Shown: piece after piece, positions 1-15,922 of the stretch
Numbering within the stretch: the stretch's first letter is position 1
Layout: every line of letters begins with the position of its first letter
NCBI RefSeq assembly: GCF_900177515.1
Contig: NZ_FXAK01000005.1
Coordinates: 667,001-731,000 of the forward strand
Origin: Azospirillum oryzae
Lineage (GTDB): Bacteria; Pseudomonadota; Alphaproteobacteria; Azospirillales; Azospirillaceae
Length of the DNA: 64,000 nt
Reading direction: 5' to 3'
Made by a program: the position numbers and the translations under genes
Notes under the pieces: model-generated
Told to the model about the DNA's origin: nothing
The model's input: only the letters and a program-made list of their open reading frames with translations
Databases searched by the model: none

Positions 1-392
1 CAGGGAAATTTCGATTCGGCCATGCGCTGTTTCAGCGTATCGGGGCCGAAGTCGAATTCATGGTTGCCGAAGGTCACCGCGTCGACGCCGATGGCGTTGA
101 ACAGCGCGATCATCTGCGCGCCCCGCGTGGTGCCCGACAGCAGCGACGGCGACAGGAAGTCGCCGCCGACGGTGGTGATCGCATCGGGGGCCGCCGCGCG
201 TTCGCGCTTCAGCAGGGTCATCAGCGGCCCGAACCCGCCCTGTCCCTTCACCGGCGCGATCTCGTACACGTCGTTGACGTGCAGGAAGGTCAGCGTGCCG
301 GTTTGTGCCCCATTCTGTGCTAGGGCGGGCAGGGCGGCCCCCAGAATGACGGCGAACAGCGGCGCGGCGATCAGGCGGAAACGGAACAGCAT
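1..392 (-). CDS. 5'-nucleotidase / metallophosphatase, N-terminal part (cut by window edge)
   Basis: The N-terminal 130 or so residues of a periplasmic metallophosphatase of the UshA/5'-nucleotidase family, which removes phosphate from nucleotides or cyclic nucleotides. The start ATG at 392 is followed by a hydrophobic signal peptide ending near ALPALAQ. Two family metal-binding motifs follow: LTFLHVNDVYE and, further on, GNHEFDFG. A GGAGG-type ribosome site lies about 12 nt upstream. The gene runs off the left edge, so the rest of the catalytic domain and the C-terminal substrate domain are not visible. Family assignment is firm; the exact substrate is not known. Confidence 0.85.
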   Translation of the reverse strand, partial: MLFRFRLIAAPLFAVILGAALPALAQNGAQTGTLTFLHVNDVYEIAPVKGQGGFGPLMTLLKRERAAAPDAITTVGGDFLSPSLLSGTTRGAQMIALFNAIGVDAVTFGNHEFDFGPDTLKQRMAESKFP

Positions 393-1221
393 GGAGAGCG
401 GACCTCCGGTGGCATGCCCGCGTATTCTAGATCAGCTTTGCCCTGCCACGCATAGCGGCTTTGCGGCGTGGAGCATGCGATCTGGAGCGGCTGCGGCTTG
501 AACTCCGCCTGCGACGGTCTCACAACTTGATGACAAGATTGCCAACGACGCGAGCCGAGCAGACCCATGCGCATCCTGGTCGTTCAGAACAGCCGAACCG
601 CTCCCATCGGTCTGGTGGGCGATGCGCTGACCGACGACGGCGCCACCCTCCACACCGTCGCCGCCAACGAGGGGGAGGCAATCCCGGACAAGGACGGTTA
701 CGCCGGCCTCGTCGTGCTGGGCGGTCCGCAGGATGCCTGGAACGACGAGAAGGGGCCGCATTTCGGCCGGGTGATGGAGACGATCCGCGACTTCACCGAC
801 GCCGACCGGCCGGTGATGGGCATCTGCCTGGGGGCGCAGCTGGCGGCCCGCGCCTATGGCGCCAAGGTCTACCGCCACACCACGCCGGAACTGGGCATCC
901 ATCGCGTCAGCCTGACCGACGGCGCGCAGGACGACCCGCTTCTTGAAGGGTTCGGTCCGGAGCTGAACCTCGCCCAGTGGCACTACGACACCTTCGAGTT
1001 TCCCGAGGGCGCGGTGCCGCTGGCCTACAGCGCGGCTTGCGACCGTCAGGCCTTCCGCCTCGGCCGCGCCACCTACGCCTTCCAGTTCCACCCCGAGGCC
1101 ACCGGCGACATCCTGCGCGGCTGGGCGTCGCGCATTCGGGAGGAGGCGCGGGAAAGCAACGCGGAGATGCTGCACGGTCTGGAGGATTCCATCGCCACCC
1201 ATCTGCCGGTGGCGGAGCGCT

Positions 1222-2889
<1,668 letters not shown>

Positions 2890-2999
2890 GGGGGGCTCCG
2901 GATGGGCACGGACGATGTATGCCCACGGATATGGCGGCCCGGACGGAAATGGGCAATCGGCGGAAGGTGTGGGGTGCCGAGGTGTCGACTGGCGATGCC

Positions 3000-3107
3000 C
3001 CCACCCTGACCCTCCCCCGCTGGGCGGGGGAGGGGATAAGCGCTTGCTCGAACAGGCTGCGGCAGTCCCTCCCCCGCCCAGCGGGGGAGGCTAGGTGGGG
3101 GCACCCG
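3000..3107. repeat. Palindromic repeat copy A (two inverted GC-rich arms)
   Basis: Two inverted copies of a self-complementary arm, CCTCCCCCGC-TGGGCGGGGG at about 3011-3034 and its complement at about 3067-3092, joined by a less conserved core. It sits between the two distal genes of the cox operon. It belongs to the same general family as the repeats at 6330, 35347, 46443, 51870, 55628 and 61809, although its arms differ in detail. It would form a strong hairpin in the cox transcript. Confidence 0.7.
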
Positions 3108-3122
3108 CTGCAACCACTCCCC

Positions 3123-3835
<713 letters not shown>

Positions 3836-3839
<4 letters not shown>

Positions 3840-4165
3840 TCCACGGCCTCGACATAGACCTGCACCTGTCCGCCGCAGGCCAGCCCGACTTCCCAGGCCA
3901 TTTCGTTGGTGATGCCGAAGGACAGCAGGCGCGGCTCGCCGTCCTTCATCGACTTGGCGGCCTCGTGCGCAACGGCGCTTTCGATGCAGCCGCCGGATAC
4001 GGACCCGGCCATTGCGCCGCTGTCGTCGACCGCCATCTGGCTGCCGACAGGCCGCGGCGAGGAGCCCCAGGTCGACACGACGGTCGCCAGGGCCACCCTG
4101 CGGCCGGCGGCCCGCCATGCGGCAGCCTGCTCCACGATGTTGTCCGCCATCAGGGTGTCGTTCAT
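3836..4165 (-). CDS. XdhC-type protein, N-terminal half
   Basis: A 109-residue protein matching the N-terminal XdhC/CoxI domain. Diagnostic stretches are VALATVVSTWGSSPRPVGSQ and SGGCIESAVAHEA, the latter holding the conserved Cys implicated in cofactor handling. Its start overlaps the coxE stop by 4 bp and its stop overlaps the next xdhC start by 4 bp. The three genes are therefore coupled. In many bacteria these two halves form one protein; here they probably act as a pair. Confidence 0.85.
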
Positions 4166-5376
4166 CCCGCCGCCTCCTTCAACCAGCGGCGCAAGCCCGG
4201 GCTACGACGCGGACCCTCGGACGACAGGACGCCGGCCAGATCCGCGAGGCTGTTCAGGCTGTGGGCCGCAAGAAAATCGTCCACATGCGGCAGCAGCGCC
4301 CGGATGCCCGAGGATTTCGGCGCGAAGCCTTCCCAGCGCAACAAAGGATTCAGCCAGACGAGCCGCCGACAGCTTTTGTGCAACCGATCGGCCTCTGCCG
4401 CAAGCCCTTCCCCTGCATCCCTGTCCAGCCCGTCGGTAATGAGAAGCACGACCGCGCCCTGGCCCAGCACCCGGCGCGCCCAGGTCCGGTTGAAGGCGTG
4501 CAGCGCAGTGCCGATCCGCGTGCCGCCCGACCAGTCGGCGACCGCCCCCGACACGGCGTCCAGCGCCACGTCCACGTCCTTGTGCCGCAGATGGCGGGTG
4601 ATGTTGGTCAGCCGGGTGCCGAAGACGAAGCTGTAAACCCGATCGCGGTCGTTGGTCACCGCATGCATGAAATGTAGCAGCATCCGCGAATAGCGGGTCA
4701 TCGAGCCGGAGATGTCGCACAGCACCACCAGCGGCGGCGGCCGGGTGCGGCGGCGCTTGCGGGCAAGGTCCGACAGGTCGCCGCCGGTGCGCAGCATCCG
4801 CCGCAGCGTGGCGCGCGGATCGACGCGCGGCCCCATCGGGTCGGGGCGGTAACGCCGTGTGGTGACCTCCGCCAGCGGCAGGGCGAGACGGGCCAGCAGC
4901 CGTTTGGCCTGCGCCATCTCCTCCCCCGTCATCTTCTCGAAATCCTTGTCCTGCAGCCGTTCGGCGGCGGACACGGTGAAGGAGGCGTCGACCTCGATCT
5001 CGGTCTTCTCCGGCTCCTCCTGCTCGGCACCGCTGCCATGCAGGGCCTCGGCAAGGCGTTGGGCCATCTCCGGCTGGTCGGGCGCCTCCGTCCGCACCTT
5101 CGGCAGCATCAGCGACATCATCTTCTTCAGGATGTCCGGGTTGCGCCAGAAGACGTGGAAGGCCTGATCGAACAGCTCGCTCTGGTCGTGGCGGTTCACG
5201 AAGATGGCGTGCAGGGCCCAATAGAAGTCGGTGCGGTTGGACAGGCCGACCGCCTCGACCGCCTCGACCGCCTGCAGCACCTTGCCCGGCCCGACCGGCA
5301 GGCCGGCGGCGCGCAGCGCGCGGGCGAAATGCATCAGGTTGAGGGTGAGGCGGCCGGCCGGCGCGTCGTCCGTCAT
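4162..5376 (-). CDS. coxE: CoxE-like von Willebrand factor A domain protein
   Basis: A 404-residue CoxE/vWA protein. The C-terminal vWA domain carries the metal-site motif in LVVLCDISGSMTRYSRML (DxSxS), and the N-terminal part is the helical region typical of CoxE. In CO-dehydrogenase clusters CoxE works with the MoxR-type ATPase CoxD in post-translational assembly of the copper-molybdenum active site. It lies 7 bp after coxD and overlaps xdhC by 4 bp, which supports a single transcript and a maturation role. Cytoplasmic, no signal peptide. Confidence 0.88.
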   Translation of the reverse strand: MTDDAPAGRLTLNLMHFARALRAAGLPVGPGKVLQAVEAVEAVGLSNRTDFYWALHAIFVNRHDQSELFDQAFHVFWRNPDILKKMMSLMLPKVRTEAPDQPEMAQRLAEALHGSGAEQEEPEKTEIEVDASFTVSAAERLQDKDFEKMTGEEMAQAKRLLARLALPLAEVTTRRYRPDPMGPRVDPRATLRRMLRTGGDLSDLARKRRRTRPPPLVVLCDISGSMTRYSRMLLHFMHAVTNDRDRVYSFVFGTRLTNITRHLRHKDVDVALDAVSGAVADWSGGTRIGTALHAFNRTWARRVLGQGAVVLLITDGLDRDAGEGLAAEADRLHKSCRRLVWLNPLLRWEGFAPKSSGIRALLPHVDDFLAAHSLNSLADLAGVLSSEGPRRSPGLRRWLKEAAG

Positions 5377-5383
5377 GGCGGCC

Positions 5384-6307
<924 letters not shown>

Positions 6308-6329
6308 GGACGGCCTTGGGGATGGACAA

Positions 6330-6492
6330 CGAATGCCCTCTCCCGCCCCGGGAGAGGGAGGGGACCCACCGAAGGTGGGGAGGGTGAGGGGTGAGGCAAG
6401 ACTCCCGGACCGCGTGGTTCCTTGGATCACCCCTCACCCTTCCCACCGCTTCGCGGCGGGCCCCTTCCCTCTCCCGGGGCGGGAGAGGGAGT
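6330..6492. repeat. Palindromic repeat copy B (~160 bp)
   Basis: A 160-bp element with outer arms CCCTCTCCCGCCCCGGGAGA at 6336-6358 and its near complement at 6467-6491, inner stem sequences (cccaccgaaggtggg) and a core reading caagactcccggaccgcgtg. The core matches the cores at 51870 (same orientation) and 55628 (opposite orientation), so this is a dispersed family rather than a chance hairpin. It fills the 189-bp gap between coxM and coxD. Confidence 0.85.
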
Positions 6493-6496
6493 TAGA

Positions 6497-7288
6497 TCAC
6501 CCCGCCGCTTCGACCGCTCGCTTCGCCATCACGGTGACGAGGTGGGCGCGGTAGTCGGCGCTGGCGTGGATGTCGGCGTTCAGGCCATCGGCCTCCACAG
6601 ACAGGCCGTTCAGCGCCTCCGCCCGGAAATCGGCGGAGAGCGCCGTCTCGAACGCCTCGGCGCGGAAGACCGAACCGGCGGCGCCGGTCACCGCCACCCG
6701 CACCTCGGCGCCGAACTTGGCGACGAAGACGCCGACGATGGCGTAGCGGCTGGCCGGATTGCGGAACTTGGCGTAGGCCGCCTTGTCCGGTCGGGCGAAG
6801 CGCACCGACTTGACGATCTCGCCCGGCTCCAGCGCGGTTTCGAACATGCCGGTGAAGAAATCGTCGCCGGCGATGCTGCGGCGGTCGGTGGTGACCGTGG
6901 CCTTCAACGCCACCACCGCCGACGGATAGTCAGCCGACGGGTCGGCGTTGGCGATGGAGCCGCCTATCGTGCCCATGTTGCGGACCTGCCGGTCGCCGAT
7001 GCCCTCTGCAAGGCTGGCAAGCGACGGGATCACCCGCTTGACGAGGTCGGAGTGGGCGACCTCCGCATGGCGGGTGAAGGCGCCGATCTCCAGGCCGCCA
7101 TCCGCCTCGCGGATGCCCTTCAGCTCCGGAATGGCGCCGAGGTCGATCAGGTCGGTCGGGCGGGCGAGCCGCTGTTTCAGCGTCGGCAGCAGGGTCTGCC
7201 CGCCGCCCAGCAGCTTGGCCTCTTCCGCCTGGATGGCGGCCGCCGCGTCGGCAAGCGATGTCGGCCGTTGGTACGTGAACGCGTACAT
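6497..7288 (-). CDS. coxM: CO-dehydrogenase-type medium subunit, FAD-binding
   Basis: A 263-residue FAD subunit of the xanthine oxidase/CO dehydrogenase family. FAD-contact motifs are visible as LLGGGQTLLPTLK near residue 30 and TIGGSIANADPSADYPSA near residue 105. It passes electrons from the iron-sulfur subunit to FAD and on to a quinone or another acceptor. It lies 28 bp after coxL. The order S-L-M matches form II (coxSLM) clusters rather than the M-S-L order of form I. Confidence 0.9.
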   Translation of the reverse strand: MYAFTYQRPTSLADAAAAIQAEEAKLLGGGQTLLPTLKQRLARPTDLIDLGAIPELKGIREADGGLEIGAFTRHAEVAHSDLVKRVIPSLASLAEGIGDRQVRNMGTIGGSIANADPSADYPSAVVALKATVTTDRRSIAGDDFFTGMFETALEPGEIVKSVRFARPDKAAYAKFRNPASRYAIVGVFVAKFGAEVRVAVTGAAGSVFRAEAFETALSADFRAEALNGLSVEADGLNADIHASADYRAHLVTVMAKRAVEAAG

Positions 7289-7316
7289 TCTTTAGCCTCC
7301 TTCTTCTTCGGCCGTC

Positions 7317-9719
<2,403 letters not shown>

Positions 9720-9786
9720 CTCGTGTTTCCTCCCACAGGAACGCTGAAGATGCGGAAATGCCTGCTTCTTGCTGGGCTTATCGCCC

Positions 9787-10287
<501 letters not shown>

Positions 10288-10632
10288 CGGTTTTCCTCCC
10301 GCTGGCTGAAGTCTGGCTTGCAGTCGTTTGGCGTGCAGTTGGGACTTGTGACTGTCGTATGACGCGCCTTGAGCCGGAGCCGTGGTGGTGTCCGCTTCGG
10401 CCGGCGGTCTTCCGCCACAAGGATAGGGGGTGTCTGGCCGTCGAGGTCAAGGAGCCTGTGCATGCCTTGGCCGAAAGAATGGCATGTGAACGGTCCTTAT
10501 GTCGGATTGTACGTACTGGCGCGCAATTTTGTGGCGCGTTACAGTGGGTTGGGGCTGCCCATGCATATGGGTGTGCAAATGAATCCACCCGGCAACGATC
10601 CGGGTGCAGCAACGATAACGGGGAGAGCCACT
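10288..10632. promoter_or_regulatory. Divergent intergenic region between cox operon and TAXI TRAP operon
   Basis: 345 bp without a credible gene. It must hold the leftward cox promoter and the rightward TRAP promoter. A perfect 7-bp inverted repeat with a 7-nt spacer (CACCCGG at 10586-10592, CCGGGTG at 10600-10606) lies 27 bp before the TRAP binding-protein start and could be an operator or a leader hairpin. I could not identify convincing -35/-10 pairs. Confidence 0.4.
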
Positions 10633-11607
10633 ATGAATCGCCCATCCGTGAAGCGTCACCTTCTGGCCCTGTGCACGGCCGCCGGCCTTGGCGTCAGCCT
10701 TGGACTCGCCGCCCTGCCGGCCAAGGCGGAGACCTTCATCACCGTTCTGACCGGCGGCACCAGCGGGGTCTACTATCCGCTCGGCGTGGCGCTGTCGAAC
10801 GTGTACGGCAAGGCGCTGCCGGGGGCCAAGGTGACGGCGCAGGCGACCAAGGCGTCGGTGGAGAACCTGAACCTGCTGCAGGCCGGCCGCGGCGAGATCG
10901 GCTTCACGCTCGGTGATTCGCTGAGCGATGCCTGGAAGGGCAACGAGGAGGTCGGCTTCAAGCAGAAGCTGGACAAGCTGCGCACCATCGCCGCGATCTA
11001 TCCCAACTACATCCAGGTGGTCGCCAGCAAAGAGTCGGGCATCAAGACGCTGGCCGACCTGAAGGGCAAGCGGGTGTCGGTCGGCGCGCCGAAGTCGGGG
11101 ACGGAGCTGAACGCGCGCGCCATCTTCAACGCGGCCGGTCTGGCCTACAAGGATTTCGCAAAGACCGAATATCTGCCCTTCGGCGAATCGGTCGACCTCA
11201 TCAAGAACCGCCAGCTGGACGCGACGCTGATCTCAGCCGGTCTCGGCGTGGCGGCGATCAAGGATCTGTCGTCGTCCCAGGAGATCACCGTCGTCAGCAT
11301 CCCGGCGGACGTGGTGCAGAAGGTCGGCGACGCCGCCTACATCACCGAGACGATCCCGGCCGGCACCTATCCGGGCCAGGACGCCGATGTGCCGACCGCC
11401 GCCGTCCGCAACCTGCTGGTCAGCCACTCCGGCGTGTCGGACGACGCGGCCTATGCGATGACCAAGACGCTGTTCGAGAATCTGGACGCGCTGGCCGCCG
11501 CCCATGTCGCCGCCAAGCAGATCAAGTTCGACAAGTCGGCCACCCAGTCGCCGGTGCCGTTCCACCCCGGCGCCGTCAAGTTCTACAAGGAAAAGGGGCT
11601 GATGTAA
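10633..11607 (+). CDS. TAXI-family TRAP transporter solute-binding protein
   Basis: A 324-residue periplasmic binding protein. A signal peptide ends near LAALPAKAE, followed by the TAXI-family beginning FITVLTGGTSGVYYPLGVAL and the characteristic LKGKRVSVGAPKSGTELNAR region. It captures a small organic solute and delivers it to the fused membrane component encoded next. The start at 10633 is preceded by GGGGAGAGCC, a good ribosome site. The ligand cannot be told from sequence; TAXI systems studied so far take up glutamate and related compounds. Confidence 0.9.
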   Translation: MNRPSVKRHLLALCTAAGLGVSLGLAALPAKAETFITVLTGGTSGVYYPLGVALSNVYGKALPGAKVTAQATKASVENLNLLQAGRGEIGFTLGDSLSDAWKGNEEVGFKQKLDKLRTIAAIYPNYIQVVASKESGIKTLADLKGKRVSVGAPKSGTELNARAIFNAAGLAYKDFAKTEYLPFGESVDLIKNRQLDATLISAGLGVAAIKDLSSSQEITVVSIPADVVQKVGDAAYITETIPAGTYPGQDADVPTAAVRNLLVSHSGVSDDAAYAMTKTLFENLDALAAAHVAAKQIKFDKSATQSPVPFHPGAVKFYKEKGLM

Positions 11608-11632
11608 GGGACGGGCCGCGGGGAACGCAGAC

Positions 11633-13723
11633 GTGAATACTCATAACAATGAGGCGGACGCACAAGTCCGCCAGGCGATCGACCGGGAGAATCCCGCCCA
11701 TGTCGCGGCCTTCGAAGGCTTCGACGGGCGGGCGGTGTTTGCGATCGCCGTGGCCTTTTCGATCTTCCAGATCTGGACCGCCGCCTTCAATCCGCTGTCC
11801 ACCACCGTGGTGCGGTCGGTCCATGTCGGATTCCTGGTGCTGATGACCTTCACCCTGTTCGGCGCGCGCCAGACCGCCGCGCGCAAGCGGGTGCCCTGGT
11901 ATGACTGGCTGCTCGGCCTGACCGGCTTCGCCATCGGCCTCTATCACTACGTCTTCGAGGGCGATCTGATCCTGCGGGCCGGCGATCCCAACAGCACCGA
12001 CATCATCGTCGGCACCATCGCCGTCGCGCTGGTGTTCGAGGCGGCCCGCCGGATCATGGGGCTGGCCCTGCCGATCCTGTGCGGCGTGTTCATCCCCTAT
12101 GCCCTGTTCGGACGGGAGCTGCCCTTCGGACTGGCCCATCGCGGCTATGGCTTCGATCAGGTGATCGACACGCTGTTCCTGTCGACTGAGGGCATCTACG
12201 GCACGCCGACTTTCGTGTCGGCGACCTACATCTTCCTGTTCATTCTGTTCGGCGCCTTCCTGGAGCGGGCCGGGATGATCAAGCTGTTCAACGACGTCTC
12301 GCTCGGCCTCGTCGGCCATTCCAAGGGCGGGCCGGCGAAGGTGGCTGTCTTCTCCTCCGGCTTCATGGGGACGATCAACGGGTCGGGCGTCGCCAACGTG
12401 CTGACCACCGGCCAGTTCACCATCCCGCTGATGATGCGCTTCGGCTATCGCCCAGCTTTCGCCGGCGCGGTGGAGGCAACGGCCAGCATGGGCGGGCAGC
12501 TGATGCCACCGGTGATGGGCGCCGCCGCCTTCATCATGGCGGAGACCATCGGCGTGCCCTACAGCGAGGTCGCACTGGCCGCCGCCATTCCCGCCATCCT
12601 CTATTTCGGCAGCGCCTTCTGGATGGTCCATCTGGAGGCCGGCAAGCGCAATCTGGTCGGTCTGCCGCGCGAGGAATGCCCGAGCGCGCTGCTGGCCCTG
12701 AAGGATGGCTGGTACCTGATCCTGCCGCTGGCGGCGCTGGTCTATCTGCTGTTCTCCGGCTTCACGCCGCTGTTCGCCGGCGTGATCGGTATCGCAGCCA
12801 CCGCCGCGCTGATTCTGGGCATGACCGTCGTATCCGCCGTCGGCCCGACGCTGCTGCGCGTCGGATTCTGGGTCCTGCTCGGCCTGATCGCCGCCGGCCT
12901 GTGGCGGATGGGGCTGCGGACGGAGCATCTGGCCTTCGCCATCGTCGGGCTGCTGGTCGTTCCCTGCCTGCTGTTCAAGGGCGGACGGGAGACGCTGGTG
13001 CTGGTGGTGAACGCGGTTGCCGACGGCGCGAAGAACGCCATCGGCGTCGGCGTCGCCTGCGCCCTGGTCGGCGTGCTGATCGGCATGATGACGCTGACCG
13101 GACTGGCCTCCAGCTTCGCCACCACCATCGTCAACCTGTCGGGCGGCAACCTGCTTGCGGCGCTGGTGCTGACGATGGTGACCTGCATCGTGCTCGGCAC
13201 CGGGCTGCCGACCACCGCCAACTACATCATCACGGCATCCATCGCCGCCCCGGCGCTGCTGACCATGGGCGTGCCGCTGATCGTCAGCCACATGTTCGTC
13301 TTCTATTTCGGCATCATGGCCGACTTGACCCCGCCGGTGGCGCTGGCGGCGCTGGCCGCATCCTCCATCGCGCGGGTCGGGCACATGAAGATCGGCTTCA
13401 TCGCCACCCGCATCGCCATGGCCGGCTATGTCGTGCCCTTCATGGCGGTCTACGACCCGGCGCTGGTGCTGCAGACCGAAAGCTGGCTGGCGGTCGCCTA
13501 CATCTTCCTGAAGGCCTGCGTCGCCATCGCGCTGTGGGGAGCGGCCACCATCGGCTACTTCTGGACCAACCTGCCGTTCGCGGCCCGGATCTATGCCGCG
13601 GCGACGGCCTTCCTGTTCGTGGTCGCCCTACCGGTCACCGACGAGATCGCCTTCGTCATGACCGGCCTGTTCCTGCTGTGGCAGCACCGCCGCCGCAGCG
13701 TCCTGGCCGCCGCCCCGGCATAG
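11633..13723 (+). CDS. TRAP transporter permease, fused 4TM/12TM subunits
   Basis: A 696-residue inner-membrane protein combining the small and large TRAP membrane subunits, as is usual for TAXI systems. Many hydrophobic helices are evident, with DctM-type signatures SGFMGTINGSGVANVLTTGQ and TGLPTTANYIITASIAAPAL. It drives ion-coupled solute import with the preceding binding protein. It starts with GTG 25 bp after the binding-protein stop, with GGGGAA upstream. The C-terminal DUF1850 partner follows after 13 bp. Confidence 0.92.
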   Translation: MNTHNNEADAQVRQAIDRENPAHVAAFEGFDGRAVFAIAVAFSIFQIWTAAFNPLSTTVVRSVHVGFLVLMTFTLFGARQTAARKRVPWYDWLLGLTGFAIGLYHYVFEGDLILRAGDPNSTDIIVGTIAVALVFEAARRIMGLALPILCGVFIPYALFGRELPFGLAHRGYGFDQVIDTLFLSTEGIYGTPTFVSATYIFLFILFGAFLERAGMIKLFNDVSLGLVGHSKGGPAKVAVFSSGFMGTINGSGVANVLTTGQFTIPLMMRFGYRPAFAGAVEATASMGGQLMPPVMGAAAFIMAETIGVPYSEVALAAAIPAILYFGSAFWMVHLEAGKRNLVGLPREECPSALLALKDGWYLILPLAALVYLLFSGFTPLFAGVIGIAATAALILGMTVVSAVGPTLLRVGFWVLLGLIAAGLWRMGLRTEHLAFAIVGLLVVPCLLFKGGRETLVLVVNAVADGAKNAIGVGVACALVGVLIGMMTLTGLASSFATTIVNLSGGNLLAALVLTMVTCIVLGTGLPTTANYIITASIAAPALLTMGVPLIVSHMFVFYFGIMADLTPPVALAALAASSIARVGHMKIGFIATRIAMAGYVVPFMAVYDPALVLQTESWLAVAYIFLKACVAIALWGAATIGYFWTNLPFAARIYAAATAFLFVVALPVTDEIAFVMTGLFLLWQHRRRSVLAAAPA

Positions 13724-13736
13724 GACGCGGCCTGGC

Positions 13737-14114
13737 ATGGCCGGTCTCTGCCTGTTCGCCCTCGGCGGCGCGCTGCTGGCGTCGCTGCCGGGGACGCAGT
13801 TCACCCTGTCCTGGACCCACTCGATCGAGAAGACCGAGTGGCGGGAGGCCTGGAGGGTCGAAGCCGGCCGGCTGCGTCCGACCGAGGCCCGCATCCGCGG
13901 CACCGGCGCCGGGATGGAGCCCGGTCCCGATGCCCGGCTGACCGCCGACGGCTGGATGGTCTGGACGCCCGGCCTGCCGCCGCAGGACAGCGTCACGCTG
14001 GCGGCATCCGGCTTCACCGGCGAGCACCGGCTGTGCGCGGGAGCGGACTGCCGGTCGCTGTCGGGCTGGACCGGGGTGAAGGATCAAGCCGTGGCGATGC
14101 GGGCCTGCCCATAG
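13737..14114 (+). CDS. DUF1850 protein, TRAP-associated
   Basis: A 125-residue protein of the DUF1850 family, identified by LSWTHSIEKTEWREAW near the N-terminus and its position directly after a TAXI-type fused permease, where this family is typically found. The N-terminus is hydrophobic (LFALGGALLASLPG), so it is probably membrane-anchored or exported. Its function is unknown; co-occurrence suggests an accessory role in the transporter. It ends 128 bp before the antiporter gene. Confidence 0.75.
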   Translation: MAGLCLFALGGALLASLPGTQFTLSWTHSIEKTEWREAWRVEAGRLRPTEARIRGTGAGMEPGPDARLTADGWMVWTPGLPPQDSVTLAASGFTGEHRLCAGADCRSLSGWTGVKDQAVAMRACP

Positions 14115-14242
14115 GCCGTACCCGCCCCCCGCCCCAGGCCCCCGCCTACGAAAGTTCGTGCAGTCAACGCCCCTTCCGGCTTGGCTTACGCTGCGTCAAT
14201 CCGCATACTCCCGTTCCTTTCGTCAGCCTACCATCCGGACCG

Positions 14243-15733
14243 ATGATCAATTCACCCACGCACCAACGCCGTTCATCCCTTCTTCCGGCCGTTCTCGGCG
14301 CGGCGCTCGCGGTCGGCGGCGTTCTGCTGGGCACGCACGGCGTCCAGGCGGCGGAGGTGGCTGCTGAGGTTGCCCATGGCGGCGTGCCGCATCTGGACGG
14401 ACGGCTGCTGAGTGCCGCCTGGGTCGTGCCCTTCGCCGGCATCCTGCTGTCGATCGCGCTGTTCCCGCTGCTGGCGCCGATGGTCTGGCACCATCATTTC
14501 GGCAAGATCTCGGCCGTGTGGGCGCTGGCCTTCCTGGTGCCCTTCGCCGCCACCTTCGGGGTCGACCTCGCGACCTACGAGTTGCTGCACACGGTCCTGC
14601 TGGAATACATCCCCTTCATCGTGCTGCTGACCGCGCTGTTCACGGTGGCGGGCGGCGTGCGGCTGACCGGGTCGCTGGTGGGGACGCCGGCGGCCAACAC
14701 GGTCGGGCTGGCGCTGGGCACGGTGCTGGCGAGCCTGATGGGCACCACCGGCGCCTCGATGCTGCTGATCCGTCCGCTGCTGCGGGCGAACGAGCATCGG
14801 CGCCACAAGGTCCACACCATCGTCTTCTTCATCTTCCTGGTGTCGAATGTCGGCGGCTCGCTGACGCCGCTGGGCGATCCGCCGCTGTTCCTCGGCTTCC
14901 TGAAGGGGGTCGACTTCTTCTGGCCGACGGTCCATCTGCTGGCGCCGATGTGCTTCCTGTCGGGGCTGCTGCTGGTGATCTATTTCGTGCTGGATCTCGT
15001 CCTGCACACCCGCGACCCCGGCAAGCACCCGCTGATCGAGGGCGTTCACGAGCGCGAGCCGATCCGCATCGAGGGCAGCGTCAACCTGCTGCTGCTGGTC
15101 GCCATTATCGGGGCGGTGCTGCTGAGCGGCGTCTGGCATCCCGGCGTCGGCGTCACGCTGTACCATGTGACGGTGCCGCTGGAGTCCATCGTGTCGAACC
15201 TGCTGCTGCTGGGCATCACCGGCCTGTCTTTGACCCTGACCAGCAAGCAGAGCCGCCGCCTGAACGGCTTCAGCTGGGGTCCGATCCTGGAGGTGGCGAA
15301 GCTGTTCGCCGCCATCTTCCTGACCATCATCCCGGCCATAGCCATCCTGAAGGCCGGCACCGACGGCGCGCTTGGAGCCATCATCTCCGCGGTGAACGAG
15401 GGCGGGAAGCCCAACCCGGCCGCCTATTTCTGGGCGACCGGCATCCTGTCCAGCTTCCTCGACAACGCCCCGACCTACCTGATCTTCTTCAACACGGCGG
15501 GCGGCGATGCGCACACGCTGATGACCGACCTGTCGCTGACGCTGACCGCGATTTCCGCCGGTGCGGTCTTCATGGGCGCCAACAGCTATATTGGCAATGC
15601 CCCCAACTTCATGGTCAAGGCGATCGCGGAGGAACGCGGCGTCGCCATGCCCAGCTTCTTCGGCTATATGGCCTGGTCCTTCGGCATTCTTGTGCCACTG
15701 CTGGGCCTGGCCACGCTTGTCTTCTTCCTGTGA
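14243..15733 (+). CDS. NhaD/CitMHS-like sodium:proton antiporter family protein
   Basis: A 496-residue inner-membrane transporter with about twelve hydrophobic segments and an N-terminal signal-like helix (AVGGVLLGTHGVQA). Ion-transporter motifs typical of the family include TGASMLLIRPLLRANEHR, NVGGSLTPLGDPPLFLGFL and SSFLDNAPTYLIFFN. Members are annotated as sodium:proton antiporters or putative citrate-type carriers. I chose the ATG at 14243; the open frame upstream overlaps the DUF1850 gene and is not conserved. It may be its own transcription unit, because 128 bp separate it from the TRAP genes. Confidence 0.8.
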   Translation: MINSPTHQRRSSLLPAVLGAALAVGGVLLGTHGVQAAEVAAEVAHGGVPHLDGRLLSAAWVVPFAGILLSIALFPLLAPMVWHHHFGKISAVWALAFLVPFAATFGVDLATYELLHTVLLEYIPFIVLLTALFTVAGGVRLTGSLVGTPAANTVGLALGTVLASLMGTTGASMLLIRPLLRANEHRRHKVHTIVFFIFLVSNVGGSLTPLGDPPLFLGFLKGVDFFWPTVHLLAPMCFLSGLLLVIYFVLDLVLHTRDPGKHPLIEGVHEREPIRIEGSVNLLLLVAIIGAVLLSGVWHPGVGVTLYHVTVPLESIVSNLLLLGITGLSLTLTSKQSRRLNGFSWGPILEVAKLFAAIFLTIIPAIAILKAGTDGALGAIISAVNEGGKPNPAAYFWATGILSSFLDNAPTYLIFFNTAGGDAHTLMTDLSLTLTAISAGAVFMGANSYIGNAPNFMVKAIAEERGVAMPSFFGYMAWSFGILVPLLGLATLVFFL

Positions 15734-15922
15734 CGGTCCTATTTCGGTAACAGCCCCCCACGAAACCAATCGTCACATCAGCCGTTAACCCGCGACAGGC
15801 CCGCCTGTCCGCTTGCAAAGGCACGGGCGCGCTGCGCAACGGCTGGAGGGCGATGTGGTTTCGAAGGATATCGGCGGGAATCCTTGGGCGGGGGACATGG
15901 CAGGGCGGTCGATGGCTGCGTC

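Noticed and set aside
11576..13384. Long leftward open frame opposite the TRAP permease (about 600 codons)
   Set aside because: Composition is Gln/His/Arg/Gly-rich with no family motif, typical of the antisense frame in GC-rich genes. The rightward permease has clear motifs.
14273..15769. Leftward open frame opposite the antiporter
   Set aside because: Same antisense artefact of GC-rich coding; no recognisable domain.
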